In this document: positions 6,472 through 14,850 of the stretch, one piece after another
Numbering within the stretch: the first letter of the stretch is position 1
Layout of the letters: each line of letters starts with the position of its first letter
Source: Candidatus Accumulibacter meliphilus
GTDB taxonomy: Bacteria; Pseudomonadota; Gammaproteobacteria; Burkholderiales; Rhodocyclaceae
Reading direction: 5' to 3'
Assembly: GCA_003332265.1 (NCBI GenBank)
Contig: QPGA01000043.1
Location: 1-33,262 of the forward strand
Length of the DNA stretch: 33,262 bases
Notes under the pieces: generated by a model
What the model saw: only the letters and a program-made list of their open reading frames with translations
What the model was told of the DNA's origin: nothing
The model's database searches: none
Program-made: the position numbers and the translations under genes

Positions 6472-8479
6472 GGCGCTGCTCGATCGCTGGCAGGTGCATG
6501 ACTTCGCCCCCGGCTTGTACGCCGAACGTCGCGACCTCAAGGACGGTCGCCTCGACCGCTTCATCGGGCGCCTGCTGGGACGCAGCGCGCAGCTGGGCTC
6601 GCCCTTGCGGCGGCACGATCTGCAGCGCTTTGCCGCGCGCGTGCAGGTGCTGGAGGAGGACTTGCTGGCCACCGACGACGACGGCCTGCGCAGCCGGGCA
6701 GGCGCCGTGCGCACGCTTCTGGCGGTCGAAGGTCTTGCCGAGGCGCCGGTCGCCGAGTGCTTTGCGCTGGTGCGCGAAGTCTGTTCGCGGCAGCTTGGTC
6801 TGCGCCACTACCCGGTGCAGTTGATGGGCGGCTACGCCATGCTGGCCGGCGCGCTGGCCGAGATGCAGACCGGCGAAGGCAAAACGCTGACCGCCGTTCT
6901 CCCGGCGGTGACCGTGGCCCTTGCCGGCGCGCCAGTGCATGTGATTACCGTCAATCCCTATCTGGCGGCTCGCGATGCCGAGTATCTGGCGCCGGTCTAC
7001 GAATTCTTCGGTTTACGTGTCGGCCTGATCGTCCCCGACCAGGAGACCGCAGAGCGTAGCGAGGCCTACGCCGCCGACGTCACCTACTGCGTGAACAAGG
7101 ATCTGGTTTTCGACTATCTGCGCGACCGCATTACGCAGAAACGCGTGCGCGCCGGTCCGCGGGCCCTGCTCGACGGCTGGCTGGCCGGACCGCGTGCGCC
7201 GGCTCAGGCGCGCAGCAGCGTCTTGCTGCGCGGTCTCTATTTCGCGATCGTCGACGAAGCCGATAGTGTTCTGATTGACGAGGCGCGAACGCCGCTGATC
7301 ATTTCCAGCGACATCGACGACCCGAACGGGCGCGCCCTCTACGAGCAGGCGCTGGCGCTGGCCGCCAGCCTGAAAAAGAAGGGCCATTACCTGCTACGGC
7401 CGAAGGAACGCAGCATCGAACTGACCGACGCCGGTCGCGCGGCGGTCGGCGATTTCGCCTGCGGGCTGTCCGGCCTGTGGCGCATCCCGCGGGCACGCGA
7501 GGAACTGGTCGAACAGGGCCTGTCGGCGCTCCATCTTTTTCAACTCGACCGGCATTACATCATCGCCGACGACAAGGTGCAGATCGTCGACGAGTACACC
7601 GGCCGGGTAATGGCCGACCGCTCGTGGGAGCGTGGCCTGCATCAGATGATCGAGGTCAAGGAAGCTCTGGCGATCAGCAAACGACGCGACACCATCTCGC
7701 GGATCACTTATCAGCGCTTCTTTCGCCGCTACCTGTGCCTCGCCGGGATGAGCGGCACGGCCACCGAAGTGGCGCCGGAAATGCGCTCGGTGTATGCCAT
7801 GGACGTGCTGCGCATTCCGCCGAATCGACCGGTCGTGCGCCGCGACCTCGGGCACCGGGTGTTCCTCGACAGCGATGCTCGCTGGGCTGCGGTGGTGCAG
7901 CGCGCTGCCGAAATAGGGACCGCGGGACGGGCGGTGCTGATCGGCACGCGTTCGGTCGCCGCTTCCGAGTTGGCCAGCCTGTGTCTGAGCGCGGCGGGAC
8001 TGGCGCACGAAGTCCTCAACGCGCGCCAGGATCAGCGCGAAGCGGAGATCATCGCCGAGGCCGGTCAGCCGGGGCGGATCACCGTGGCCACCAACATGGC
8101 CGGGCGGGGGACGGACATTTTGCTCAGCCCGGAAGTTCGCCAGGCCGGTGGCCTGCACGTCATTCTTTCCGAATACCACGATTCGGCACGCATCGATCGG
8201 CAGCTCTTCGGCCGTGCCGGTCGGCAGGGAGATCCCGGATCATGCGAAGCGATCGTCTCGCTTGATGACGAATTGTTTCTCGCCCATGCTGCAGCGTGGC
8301 TCGGCTGGCTGCGCGCGCAGGTTTCAGATGCCGGGCTACTACCGGCACCGCTCGCGCGCCTGCTGCGCCGGTCCGCACAAGCAGCAGCCGAGCGGCAGAA
8401 TTCGCGGATTCGGCGGCAGACCGTTGAAATGGACAAACGCGTCGAGCAGTCTCTGGCGTTTGCTGGAAGAGGAGAGTAG
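6464..8479 (+). CDS. SecA-like translocase ATPase (short accessory form)
   Basis: A 671-residue DEAD-type motor of the SecA family. Walker A is GEGKT at 137-141 preceded by AEMQT, Walker B is DEAD at 264-267 followed by SVLIDEARTPLI, then come IVDEYTGRVMADRSW and AGMSGTA. The second motor half has VATNMAGRGTDI and GRAGRQGDPG at 583-592. These are SecA signatures, not those of a general helicase. Housekeeping SecA is usually 850-900 residues. This one ends soon after the motor, lacks the C-terminal zinc-binding tail and has a reduced helical wing/scaffold, so it is probably an accessory, SecA2-like ATPase dedicated to few substrates. I chose the ATG at 6464, which overlaps the previous stop; longer frames would run through the M50 gene. 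Confidence 0.9.
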   Translation: MSRALLDRWQVHDFAPGLYAERRDLKDGRLDRFIGRLLGRSAQLGSPLRRHDLQRFAARVQVLEEDLLATDDDGLRSRAGAVRTLLAVEGLAEAPVAECFALVREVCSRQLGLRHYPVQLMGGYAMLAGALAEMQTGEGKTLTAVLPAVTVALAGAPVHVITVNPYLAARDAEYLAPVYEFFGLRVGLIVPDQETAERSEAYAADVTYCVNKDLVFDYLRDRITQKRVRAGPRALLDGWLAGPRAPAQARSSVLLRGLYFAIVDEADSVLIDEARTPLIISSDIDDPNGRALYEQALALAASLKKKGHYLLRPKERSIELTDAGRAAVGDFACGLSGLWRIPRAREELVEQGLSALHLFQLDRHYIIADDKVQIVDEYTGRVMADRSWERGLHQMIEVKEALAISKRRDTISRITYQRFFRRYLCLAGMSGTATEVAPEMRSVYAMDVLRIPPNRPVVRRDLGHRVFLDSDARWAAVVQRAAEIGTAGRAVLIGTRSVAASELASLCLSAAGLAHEVLNARQDQREAEIIAEAGQPGRITVATNMAGRGTDILLSPEVRQAGGLHVILSEYHDSARIDRQLFGRAGRQGDPGSCEAIVSLDDELFLAHAAAWLGWLRAQVSDAGLLPAPLARLLRRSAQAAAERQNSRIRRQTVEMDKRVEQSLAFAGRGE

Positions 8480-8483
8480 AAAA

Positions 8484-9422
8484 ATGCGCAGTCGAGGAAA
8501 GCGGGTGAGGAGGGGCGTCGGGAGTGCCGTCTGGAGCCGGATCGGCAGCGCCGTGCTGCTGGCGCTGTTGGCGTCGGGCAGCGGGCTGGCAGCCGAGTTC
8601 GACTGCATCATCGAGCCGAGCAAGAGCGTGGAGGTGCGGGCGGCGAGCGAGGGCCTGATCGAGAAGATCTGGGTGGATCGCGGCGACATGGTCAAGAAGG
8701 GCCAGGTCCTGGTGACCCTGGATGCCGGCGTCGAACGTGCCGCGACCGAGGCCGCACTTTATCGTTCGACGATGAAGGGTCGCATCCGCACGGGCGAAAG
8801 CCGCGTCGCGTTTTCGACGACCAAGTACAAGCGTCGCGAAGAGCTGGCGAAGCAGGCCTTCATCTCGTTGCACGACCGCGACGAAGCTTTGACCGAGAAG
8901 CAGCTCGCCGAATCCGAGTTGCTCGAAGCCAAGGACGACCGCCGCCTGTCGGAGCTTGAATATCGCCGCCTGTCCGAGCAACTGCGTCTGCGCACCATCG
9001 AGAGCCCGGTGGACGGCGTCGTCGTCGACCGCCTGCTCAGCGCCGGCGAACTCGCCGACAATCGCGACCTGCGCAAGCCGATTCTGAGACTGGCGGCCAT
9101 CGGCACGCTGTACGTCGAGGTGCTGATGCCGATTGACGCCTTCGACAAACTCAGCGCCGGCCAGAAAGTCGAGGTCCTGCCCGAAGCGCCGATCGGCGGA
9201 CGCTACATGGCGACCCTGCAGGTCATCGACCGCGTTTTCGACGCTGCCAGCGGAACTTTCGGAGTGCGCCTCGAACTGCCCAATCCGGATTTTAAACTGC
9301 CGGCCGGAATCAAGTGCAAGGCCAGCTTCCCGGCCATCGGTGGTTCTGCCAGCACCTCAGCTCCGCCCGCGCCGCGTGCGGCAGGCAAACCTGTGCCGGC
9401 GCGTACGGGCAAAGCGATGTAG
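8484..9422 (+). CDS. HlyD-family periplasmic adaptor
   Basis: A 312-residue exported or N-terminally anchored adaptor. Residues 14-38 form a signal or anchor segment ending GLAAEF. Next come a lipoyl-like half (VRAASEGLIEKIWVDRGDMV), a charged alpha-hairpin at about 75-160 rich in Arg, Glu and Leu, the second lipoyl half (TIESPVDGVVVDRLLSAGE), and a beta-barrel/membrane-proximal region to about residue 285. The last 25 residues are a Pro/Ala tail. This architecture is typical of RND/ABC efflux membrane-fusion proteins, but no inner-membrane pump or TolC-like channel is encoded nearby. It starts 4 bp after the SecA-like gene with a strong GGAAGAGGAGAG ribosome site, and appears to be the last gene of the locus. 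Confidence 0.88.
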   Translation: MRSRGKRVRRGVGSAVWSRIGSAVLLALLASGSGLAAEFDCIIEPSKSVEVRAASEGLIEKIWVDRGDMVKKGQVLVTLDAGVERAATEAALYRSTMKGRIRTGESRVAFSTTKYKRREELAKQAFISLHDRDEALTEKQLAESELLEAKDDRRLSELEYRRLSEQLRLRTIESPVDGVVVDRLLSAGELADNRDLRKPILRLAAIGTLYVEVLMPIDAFDKLSAGQKVEVLPEAPIGGRYMATLQVIDRVFDAASGTFGVRLELPNPDFKLPAGIKCKASFPAIGGSASTSAPPAPRAAGKPVPARTGKAM

Positions 9423-9560
9423 GCTGAGGCGGTTCGCGGCTTCGCCGGTTCGCGGCGCGAACGGTCCGGCCGTCGGGTAGCGAGGCCGGCGACGATACAG
9501 GTGCCGGTTTCGTCAAGGTCACGGGGACGCCGGTGGCGTCTCCCGAAACGGTTCCCACAC

Positions 9561-9607
9561 GGGTTAGGTCTTGACTTTTCCCAGGGCACGGGGAAAGACC
9601 TGACCCC
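9561..9607 (+). repeat. Long imperfect hairpin repeat, copy 1
   Basis: GGGTTAGGTC pairs with GACCTGACCC, and TTTTCCC with GGGGAAA, around a short AGGGCAC centre; the left arm carries a few extra bases. A closely similar copy is at 33122-33165. It lies 139 bp after the last gene of the secretion locus and could act as a transcription or mRNA end. Confidence 0.7.
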
Positions 9608-10283
9608 AAAAAATGCTGCCTGGTCGAGATGACGCGCGCTTCCCGCGTCGATGCGGAGATCGACCTGGCTGCCTTGCCGGTCCTCGATGGTGCGGCCGAA
9701 ACCAGCGCCGCGGGCCAGTGCCTGTATTGCGGCATTGCGCTCGCTGGGCTACCAGAAAGCGGTGGGCATTGGGCGGGTTCTGCCGACCGCGGACGATCTC
9801 GCACCGATACGGTTGAAATTGTAGCGCTGGCGCGGGTGGGTGGCCGCGGCCTTTGTCGGGTGAGCGATGCGTTCACTTTTACAAGCGTTCGGGCTGCTGC
9901 TCATCCTTCGGCTTTTCTTTGCTTTTCTTCCGGAAGGCTCATTATGGATTCCAGGTTGGTGCGCAACGAAAGCGACGCTAGCAGCCCTGAAGCATGAATG
10001 CTGCAGCCCGGTATTTTCAAGGCCTGGCGGTGGGTAGCAAGAAAACACCTTCGCGCAAGAGGAAAGACTTGATCCCATGACCCATGCTCAAAAATGCCAA
10101 AAAATCCGGACAGGAAACCCAGGCAAAGCGCCACTAGCCGAGCACACTTTCAAGCAGCATCCGGATTGTTGGTGGCGGTCACTGCCCGCGGATTCGGCCG
10201 GTTGAACCACGGGCGGATCGTCAGAGAGGCTTTCTACCGTGCATTCGCAGAACGAAGCCATGAGCGCTTGCCGCACGAAAAAG

Positions 10284-10299
10284 CTGTACAAACATACAG
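10284..10299. promoter_or_regulatory. LexA-like SOS box
   Basis: The site reads CTGTACAAACATACAG, an exact CTGT-N8-ACAG match to the LexA operator form found in many proteobacteria. It overlaps a plausible -35 element (TGTACA, 10285-10290), with a TATTCT -10 candidate at 10308-10313 and 17-base spacing. The first good start codon downstream is the 56-residue ORF at 10368. Confidence 0.55.
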
Positions 10300-10367
10300 T
10301 CTTTCGGTATTCTTGCTCCAGCTGCAGCGAATTCGATCAACCGATCCCGATAGAGGAGTCAGTCACC

Positions 10368-10538
10368 ATGAATCGCATTCAAAAGTTGTTTGAGCAGATC
10401 GCAGGCGTCTATCAGGCGGAGACTCAGCGCTGGGCTGTTGCGCAGGAGATCTTCACGGCGCCGCGGATGGATGTTTCGGCTTTGCAGAAGCCTGCTTGCT
10501 GGCGCAGGAAGGCCCGGATTTATGGCACTCGGCGATAG
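10368..10538 (+). CDS. Small ORF of unknown function, possibly a truncated gene
   Basis: A 56-residue ORF beginning MNRIQKLFEQIAGVYQAE. GAGGAG at 10353-10358 is a good ribosome site nine bases from the ATG, and the LexA-like box lies about 70 bp upstream, so it looks expressed. I do not recognise the product. The first 30 residues are predicted helical and protein-like. The last 20 are Arg- and Lys-rich and look out of frame: a +1 shift near residue 40 would continue as EACLLAQEGPDLWHSAIVAA and beyond, which is more protein-like. It may therefore be a frameshifted remnant of a longer gene. Confidence 0.5.
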   Translation: MNRIQKLFEQIAGVYQAETQRWAVAQEIFTAPRMDVSALQKPACWRRKARIYGTRR

Positions 10539-10589
10539 TTGCGGCATGGCTCCTGGTGCTTTCCAGCGGCCGCAGCCGGCGCTTTTTGC

Positions 10590-11075
10590 TCAGTACTTCA
10601 TCGCGCCGTGTGTGGCAGGGGTCGGGGCTTTCATGGCTGTCTGTGGCTTCTTGACCGCGGCGTCGATCTCCTTTGTGCTGCCGTCGTCGAAGCGCAGGGT
10701 GAGGGCTACGCTGTCGCCTTCTTTCAGTGGCTGCTGGAGGTCAAGCAGCATCACGTGGTAGCCGCCGGGCTTGAGTTCGGTCTGCGCTCCGGCCTTGATC
10801 TCGATGTCCGCGACTTGGCGCATGCGCATCATGCCCTGGTCATTGAGATGGGTGTGCAACTCAGCGTTCCTGGCGACCGGGCTTTCTGCCTGGATCAGCT
10901 TGCGGTCGCTGCTGCCGCTGTTGCTGATGGTCATGAAAGCGGCGGTGTTAGGCGTTCCCGGCGGCACCAGGCGCACATAGGCGTCGGCGATGGTCAGATC
11001 GGTTTCACTGCCCAGGGTGGGCAAAGGTAGTGTGAGTGCCGTGGCAAGGATGATGAGAGTGGGATGCAAACGCAT
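10590..11075 (-). CDS. PCuAC-type periplasmic copper chaperone
   Basis: A 161-residue exported protein with a signal peptide at 1-22. It carries the PCuAC (DUF461) copper motif: His residues in ELHTHL, MMRMRQV, then GGYHVMLL, which supply the His and Met ligands for Cu(I). Family members deliver copper to CuA sites, classically with a SCO partner, and the SCO gene is immediately upstream. I chose the ATG at 11075 because AGGAG lies about ten bases ahead of it and the signal peptide begins there; a longer frame to 11168 would bury the signal. It is the last gene of a three-gene minus-strand set divergent from nosZ, so its likely client is the CuA centre of NosZ or of a cytochrome oxidase. Confidence 0.9.
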   Translation of the reverse strand: MRLHPTLIILATALTLPLPTLGSETDLTIADAYVRLVPPGTPNTAAFMTISNSGSSDRKLIQAESPVARNAELHTHLNDQGMMRMRQVADIEIKAGAQTELKPGGYHVMLLDLQQPLKEGDSVALTLRFDDGSTKEIDAAVKKPQTAMKAPTPATHGAMKY

Positions 11076-11124
11076 GGCGGAGAGTTCTCCTGTCGGTAAC
11101 TGATCGAGTGGGATGTTGTTGGCT

Positions 11125-11760
11125 TCACCTGGCGGCAACGGGCGGCAGGTGTTGGCGGATGGCGGCAAGGAGCTGTGCGGGCGTCGAGGCGTGCGGCAGG
11201 GTCAGCGCCAGTTTCCCCTGCGTATCAATCAGGTAGGTCGCCGACGAGTGGTCGACGCTGTATTGCCCCTGCGCATTCGGCGCCTGCGCCTGATAACTGA
11301 CGCCATATCGCGCGGCGACGCGGGCGATCTCCTGTGGTGTGCCGCTCAGGCCGATCAGGGTCGGGTGAAAGAAGGGCGCGTATTCCTGCAGGCGCTCAGC
11401 GCTATCGCGTAGCGGGTCGACCGAAATGAACAAGGCTTGCACCTGCTGCTGCTCTGTGGCTGCGAGGCCGGACAGGGCCTGCGCGATCAGTGCCAGCGAG
11501 GTCGGGCAGACATCGGGACAATAGGTATAGCCGAAGTAGAGCAAGACGACTTTGCCGCGATAGTCGGCGAGTGCGACTGGCCCTTGTGGTCCCTGGAGTG
11601 TGAAGTCGCCTCCCGCAGGCTTGACCGCGGTCGCCAGGCGGGCAGGCGGCGGAGCGGCGGCGATGGTCGCTGGTGGTAGCGGTTCCCAGAAAGCGACCAG
11701 GAAGATCAGCGTGCTACTCAGCACGACGATCAGGGCGATCAACAGCAGGCGGGCTTTCAT
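11125..11760 (-). CDS. SCO1/SenC family copper-insertion protein
   Basis: A 211-residue protein with an N-terminal membrane anchor at about 5-25 and a thioredoxin-like SCO domain. The Cu ligands and redox site are visible: YTYCPDVCPTS gives the CxxxC pair, and the distal His lies in DHSSATYLID. FISVDPLRDS is also characteristic. SCO proteins bind copper or reduce the CuA cysteines during assembly of CuA oxidases, and in some bacteria of N2O reductase. The start at 11760 begins the anchor (MKARLLLIALI). It sits between the anchored small protein and the PCuAC gene, with short gaps that suggest one transcript. Confidence 0.93.
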   Translation of the reverse strand: MKARLLLIALIVVLSSTLIFLVAFWEPLPPATIAAAPPPARLATAVKPAGGDFTLQGPQGPVALADYRGKVVLLYFGYTYCPDVCPTSLALIAQALSGLAATEQQQVQALFISVDPLRDSAERLQEYAPFFHPTLIGLSGTPQEIARVAARYGVSYQAQAPNAQGQYSVDHSSATYLIDTQGKLALTLPHASTPAQLLAAIRQHLPPVAAR

Positions 11761-11771
11761 GCGTGCCGGCT

Positions 11772-12239
11772 TCAGTCGCCGGTCTGGAAGCGGAAAGGCA
11801 CCGCCACCAGAGCTTTTCCGGTATCGACCAGCACGGTCGCATCCCATTCCATGCTCCCGGTGATGCATACCGGCAGGCTGGCCACTCCCGAGAAGTGCTG
11901 GCGGTTGCTCGGCTCGCTGGCCAGCTGCGGCCGGTTATAGCCCATTTTCATTTCGGTGCCGGCGAAATCGACCTCGATTCTGCGCACCTCGCCACCGCTG
12001 ACCGTCACCTGCAATTGCAGGGGCTTCAGCGCCGGGACAGGTCTTGGTTCGATCGAGAACTTGAGCTGACCGCCGTCAGGCAGAGCGGCCGTGCACGACT
12101 GCTGGTTCAGATTACAGGCTGATAGCGGTAGCTCGATATCAGCCTTCGGGCTGAGCAAGGGTGCCAGTTTGTAGCCAATGACTCCGAGGATGGCCAGGCC
12201 GAGCAGAATTGTGGCGTCGAGCAACAGCTTTTTGGTCAT
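11772..12239 (-). CDS. Small membrane-anchored protein of the copper set
   Basis: A 155-residue protein with one N-terminal helix (about 8-28) and a periplasmic beta-rich domain. It has three Cys (SACNLNQQSC and SLPVCITGS) and a Met pair in EMKMGYN, plausible metal or redox sites. I do not recognise a named family with certainty; similar small proteins occur next to SCO and PCuAC genes. It ends 11 bp before the SCO start and is the first gene of the minus-strand set. A role in copper handling is inferred from position only. Confidence 0.75.
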   Translation of the reverse strand: MTKKLLLDATILLGLAILGVIGYKLAPLLSPKADIELPLSACNLNQQSCTAALPDGGQLKFSIEPRPVPALKPLQLQVTVSGGEVRRIEVDFAGTEMKMGYNRPQLASEPSNRQHFSGVASLPVCITGSMEWDATVLVDTGKALVAVPFRFQTGD

Positions 12240-12394
12240 TGCGGAAATGTCGGCTCAGTGGCGGTCGGCGGCAGGTCGATCACGCAGCTGTCTCGTCTTT
12301 TGGGGCGTCGAAGGCGGCGGGGGGGGGCAGTGAGCACGCGCACTGCAGCGAAATGGCAAGCCCGCCATTGTGCAAAGGCGCGGCTCGGCGAAAA

Positions 12395-12408
12395 TTGATG
12401 CAGCTCAA
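12395..12408. promoter_or_regulatory. FNR/DNR-type box upstream of nosZ
   Basis: TTGATGCAGCTCAA matches TTGAT-N4-ATCAA with one mismatch. Centred at 12401.5, it would place a class II start near 12443, with CACAAT at 12431-12436 as a -10 candidate. It lies 115 bp before the nosZ start and 156 bp from the divergent copper-set start, so it could serve either. A further palindrome, GCGGCA-TAT-TGCCGC, lies at 12439-12453. Confidence 0.6.
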
Positions 12409-12522
12409 ATTATCGCGCACCGCTTGTGCGCACAATGTGCGGCATATTGCCGCAGTGGCGCCATGTCGCTTGGCGATAGGGACGGGAAACCAAAACCCAA
12501 ATTGTTCAAAGGGAGAGACAGA

Positions 12523-14820
12523 ATGGAATTTCGCATGAAGCAAGTCGCGTCGTTGCTGCTGGTCGCAGGACTCGGCTGCGCAGCTTCCGGCAGCAGCTAT
12601 GCTGCCGAATCACTACAGGACGTGATGAAGCGTCGGAGCCTTTCACAGCAGGACCTGCTGGCCGCAGCCAAGACCTATGTGCCGACCGGAAAGCGCGATG
12701 AGTTCATCGCCTTCTCGTCGGGCGGCCAGTCGGGACAGGTCATTGTCTATGGCGTGCCGTCGATGCGTATCCTCAAGTATATCGGCGTGTTTACGCCGGA
12801 ACCCTGGCAGGGCTACGGCTTCGACGAAAGCTCGAAGGCCGTCCTTGCGCAAGGCAAGATCGATGGCAAGGACCTCACCTGGGGCGATACTCACCACCCG
12901 GCGATGTCGGAGACGCAGGGCCAGTATGACGGGCAGTTCCTGTTCATCAACGACAAGGCCAACCCGCGTCTGGCGGTGATCGACTTGCGTGATTTCGAGA
13001 CCAAGCAGATCGTCGTCAACCCGATCTACAAGTCCGAGCACGGCGGCGCTTTCGTCACTCCCGACACCGAGTACGTGATCGAAGCTGCGCAGTACGCGAC
13101 GCCGATGGCGAACAAGAAATTCGAGCCACTAGAGGAATTCAACGAGAAATATCGTGGTGGCGTCACCTACTGGAAGTTCGATCGCAAGGAAGGACGCATC
13201 GATCCGGCGCTGTCCTTCTCGATCGAGTTGCCGCCGTACAGCCAGGACCTGTCGGATGCCGGCAAGGGACCGTCTGACGGCTGGTCGTTTACCAACTCCT
13301 TCTGTACCGAGCGTTACGTCGGCGGTATCGAAAAAGGTCGCCCCCCGTATGAAGCGGGTTGCTCGGCCAAAGATACCGACTACATGCACGTGATCAACTG
13401 GAAGAAAGCCGCCGAGTTGGTTGCTGCCGGCAAGGCCAAGAAGATCAACGGCCACAACGTATTGCCGCTGGATGTTTCGATCAAGGAAGGCATCGTCTTC
13501 CTGGTTCCGGAACCGAAATCGCCGCACGGCGTCGATGTCACTCCGGACGGCAAGCTGATCACCGTTTCGGGCAAGCTCGACACGCACGTTTCGGTGTACT
13601 CCTTCGAGAAGATCATGGCCGCGATCAAGGCTGGCAAGTTCGAGTCGAAGGACCCCTACGGCCTGCCGGTGATCAACATGCAGGACGCGCTGCATACGCA
13701 GGTCCAGCTCGGCCTCGGCCCGCTGCATACCCAGTATGACTCGAAGCCGTGCGTGGCCTACACCTCGCTGTACGTGGACTCGCAGGTCGCCAAGTGGAAC
13801 TACTGCGAAGGCAAGGTCCTCGACAAGATCAGCGTGCACTACAACATCGGCCACCTGATGACCATGGAAGGCGATTCCATGGCTCCCAAGGGTCGCTACC
13901 TGGTGGCACTGAACAAGCTGTCGATCGACCGCTTTGCTCCGGTTGGTCCGCTGCATCCGCAGAATCACCAGTTGATCGACATCAGCGAAGACAAGATGCA
14001 GCTGCTCTACGACATGCCTCTGCCTTTGGGTGAGCCGCACTACGTGGTGGCCATCGAGGCGAGCAAGCTGAAGCCTGGTGTTCGCTACAAGGTCGGTACC
14101 GATAGTCGCACCGACAAGAAGCATGCCGGTGCTGTCCGCGCGGGTGAGGAGAAAGTCGTTCGTACCGGCAACAAGGTCGAAGTCTTCGGCACGCTGATTC
14201 GTTCGCACATCACGCCGGAAACGATCGAGGCCGAAGTGGGCGACGAGATCACCATCAACCTGACCAACCTTGAGCGGGCGCAGGACGAAACGCACGGCTT
14301 TGCCGTCTCGACCTACAACGTGCATGCGTCGATCGAGCCGGGCAAGACGGTCCAGGTCAAGTTCAAGGCTGACAAGGAAGGCGTCTATCCGTACTACTGC
14401 ACGGAGTTCTGCTCCGCGCTGCACCTCGAGATGCAGGGTTACCTGCTGGTCAAGCCGAAAGGCTGGAAGCCGACCAAGACCGCAATGACTGCCGGCACCA
14501 ACTACAGCGAGACCGACTACAAGGCGCAGTTGAAGAAGGTTGTCGATACGCAGGCGGTGATCGACTCGGTCGTCGGCTACATCACCGGTGTCAACTACAA
14601 GGACTTCCCGGATGTGGTCGCGATGATGGACGATGCGGTCGACCAGCTGGGCAAGATCAAGGATGCCAAAGCCAAAGCTGACGCAGCTGCCGGTGAAAAG
14701 GACTGGAATAACGCCACGCTGTGGACCGAGCAGATCTGGCAATACCAGGTCAAGGCAGCGGACCTCGGCCTGCGTGCCAAGACCTATCTCGAGCAGAACG
14801 GCGCCAAGCCGGTCAAGTAA
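12523..14820 (+). CDS. nosZ: Nitrous oxide reductase, clade II (Sec-exported)
   Basis: A 765-residue periplasmic copper enzyme reducing N2O to N2. The signal peptide (1-27) is a plain Sec type with no twin-arginine motif, the hallmark of clade II NosZ. The seven-bladed propeller carries the CuZ histidines: DTHHP (124, 125), EHGGAF (173), SPHGVDV (335), GPLHTQYD (402), YNIGHLM (444) and NHQLIDI (482). The CuA domain has His591 in THGF, then YYCTEFCSALHLEM with Cys626, Cys630, His634 and Met637. About 110 residues follow CuA, a helical C-terminal extension. I chose the ATG at 12523, with GGGAG seven bases upstream, because it starts the signal peptide. An FNR-type box lies upstream and a strong terminator follows. 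All ligands appear intact. Confidence 0.97.
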   Translation: MEFRMKQVASLLLVAGLGCAASGSSYAAESLQDVMKRRSLSQQDLLAAAKTYVPTGKRDEFIAFSSGGQSGQVIVYGVPSMRILKYIGVFTPEPWQGYGFDESSKAVLAQGKIDGKDLTWGDTHHPAMSETQGQYDGQFLFINDKANPRLAVIDLRDFETKQIVVNPIYKSEHGGAFVTPDTEYVIEAAQYATPMANKKFEPLEEFNEKYRGGVTYWKFDRKEGRIDPALSFSIELPPYSQDLSDAGKGPSDGWSFTNSFCTERYVGGIEKGRPPYEAGCSAKDTDYMHVINWKKAAELVAAGKAKKINGHNVLPLDVSIKEGIVFLVPEPKSPHGVDVTPDGKLITVSGKLDTHVSVYSFEKIMAAIKAGKFESKDPYGLPVINMQDALHTQVQLGLGPLHTQYDSKPCVAYTSLYVDSQVAKWNYCEGKVLDKISVHYNIGHLMTMEGDSMAPKGRYLVALNKLSIDRFAPVGPLHPQNHQLIDISEDKMQLLYDMPLPLGEPHYVVAIEASKLKPGVRYKVGTDSRTDKKHAGAVRAGEEKVVRTGNKVEVFGTLIRSHITPETIEAEVGDEITINLTNLERAQDETHGFAVSTYNVHASIEPGKTVQVKFKADKEGVYPYYCTEFCSALHLEMQGYLLVKPKGWKPTKTAMTAGTNYSETDYKAQLKKVVDTQAVIDSVVGYITGVNYKDFPDVVAMMDDAVDQLGKIKDAKAKADAAAGEKDWNNATLWTEQIWQYQVKAADLGLRAKTYLEQNGAKPVK

Positions 14821-14850
14821 GCCGTATTTATCTGGCTCAAGGCAACTCGG

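Larger units (their letters stand above)
9423..10367. other. Long mostly non-coding stretch
   Basis: No convincing gene is seen between the HlyD gene and the small ORF at 10368. It contains a direct repeat of GGTTCGCGGC near 9431 and 9447, the hairpin repeat at 9561-9607, and the LexA-like box at 10284-10299. One open frame at 9629-9997 (122 codons, with a CLYC motif) has no good ribosome site and no recognisable domain, and I do not call it. GAAAGACTTGATCCC near 10062 may be a remnant of the same hairpin repeat family. Confidence 0.5.

Noticed and set aside
9629-9997. Open frame of 122 codons downstream of the secretion locus.
   Set aside because: No good ribosome site, no signal or domain, and unusual composition; it is described only within the gene-free stretch.
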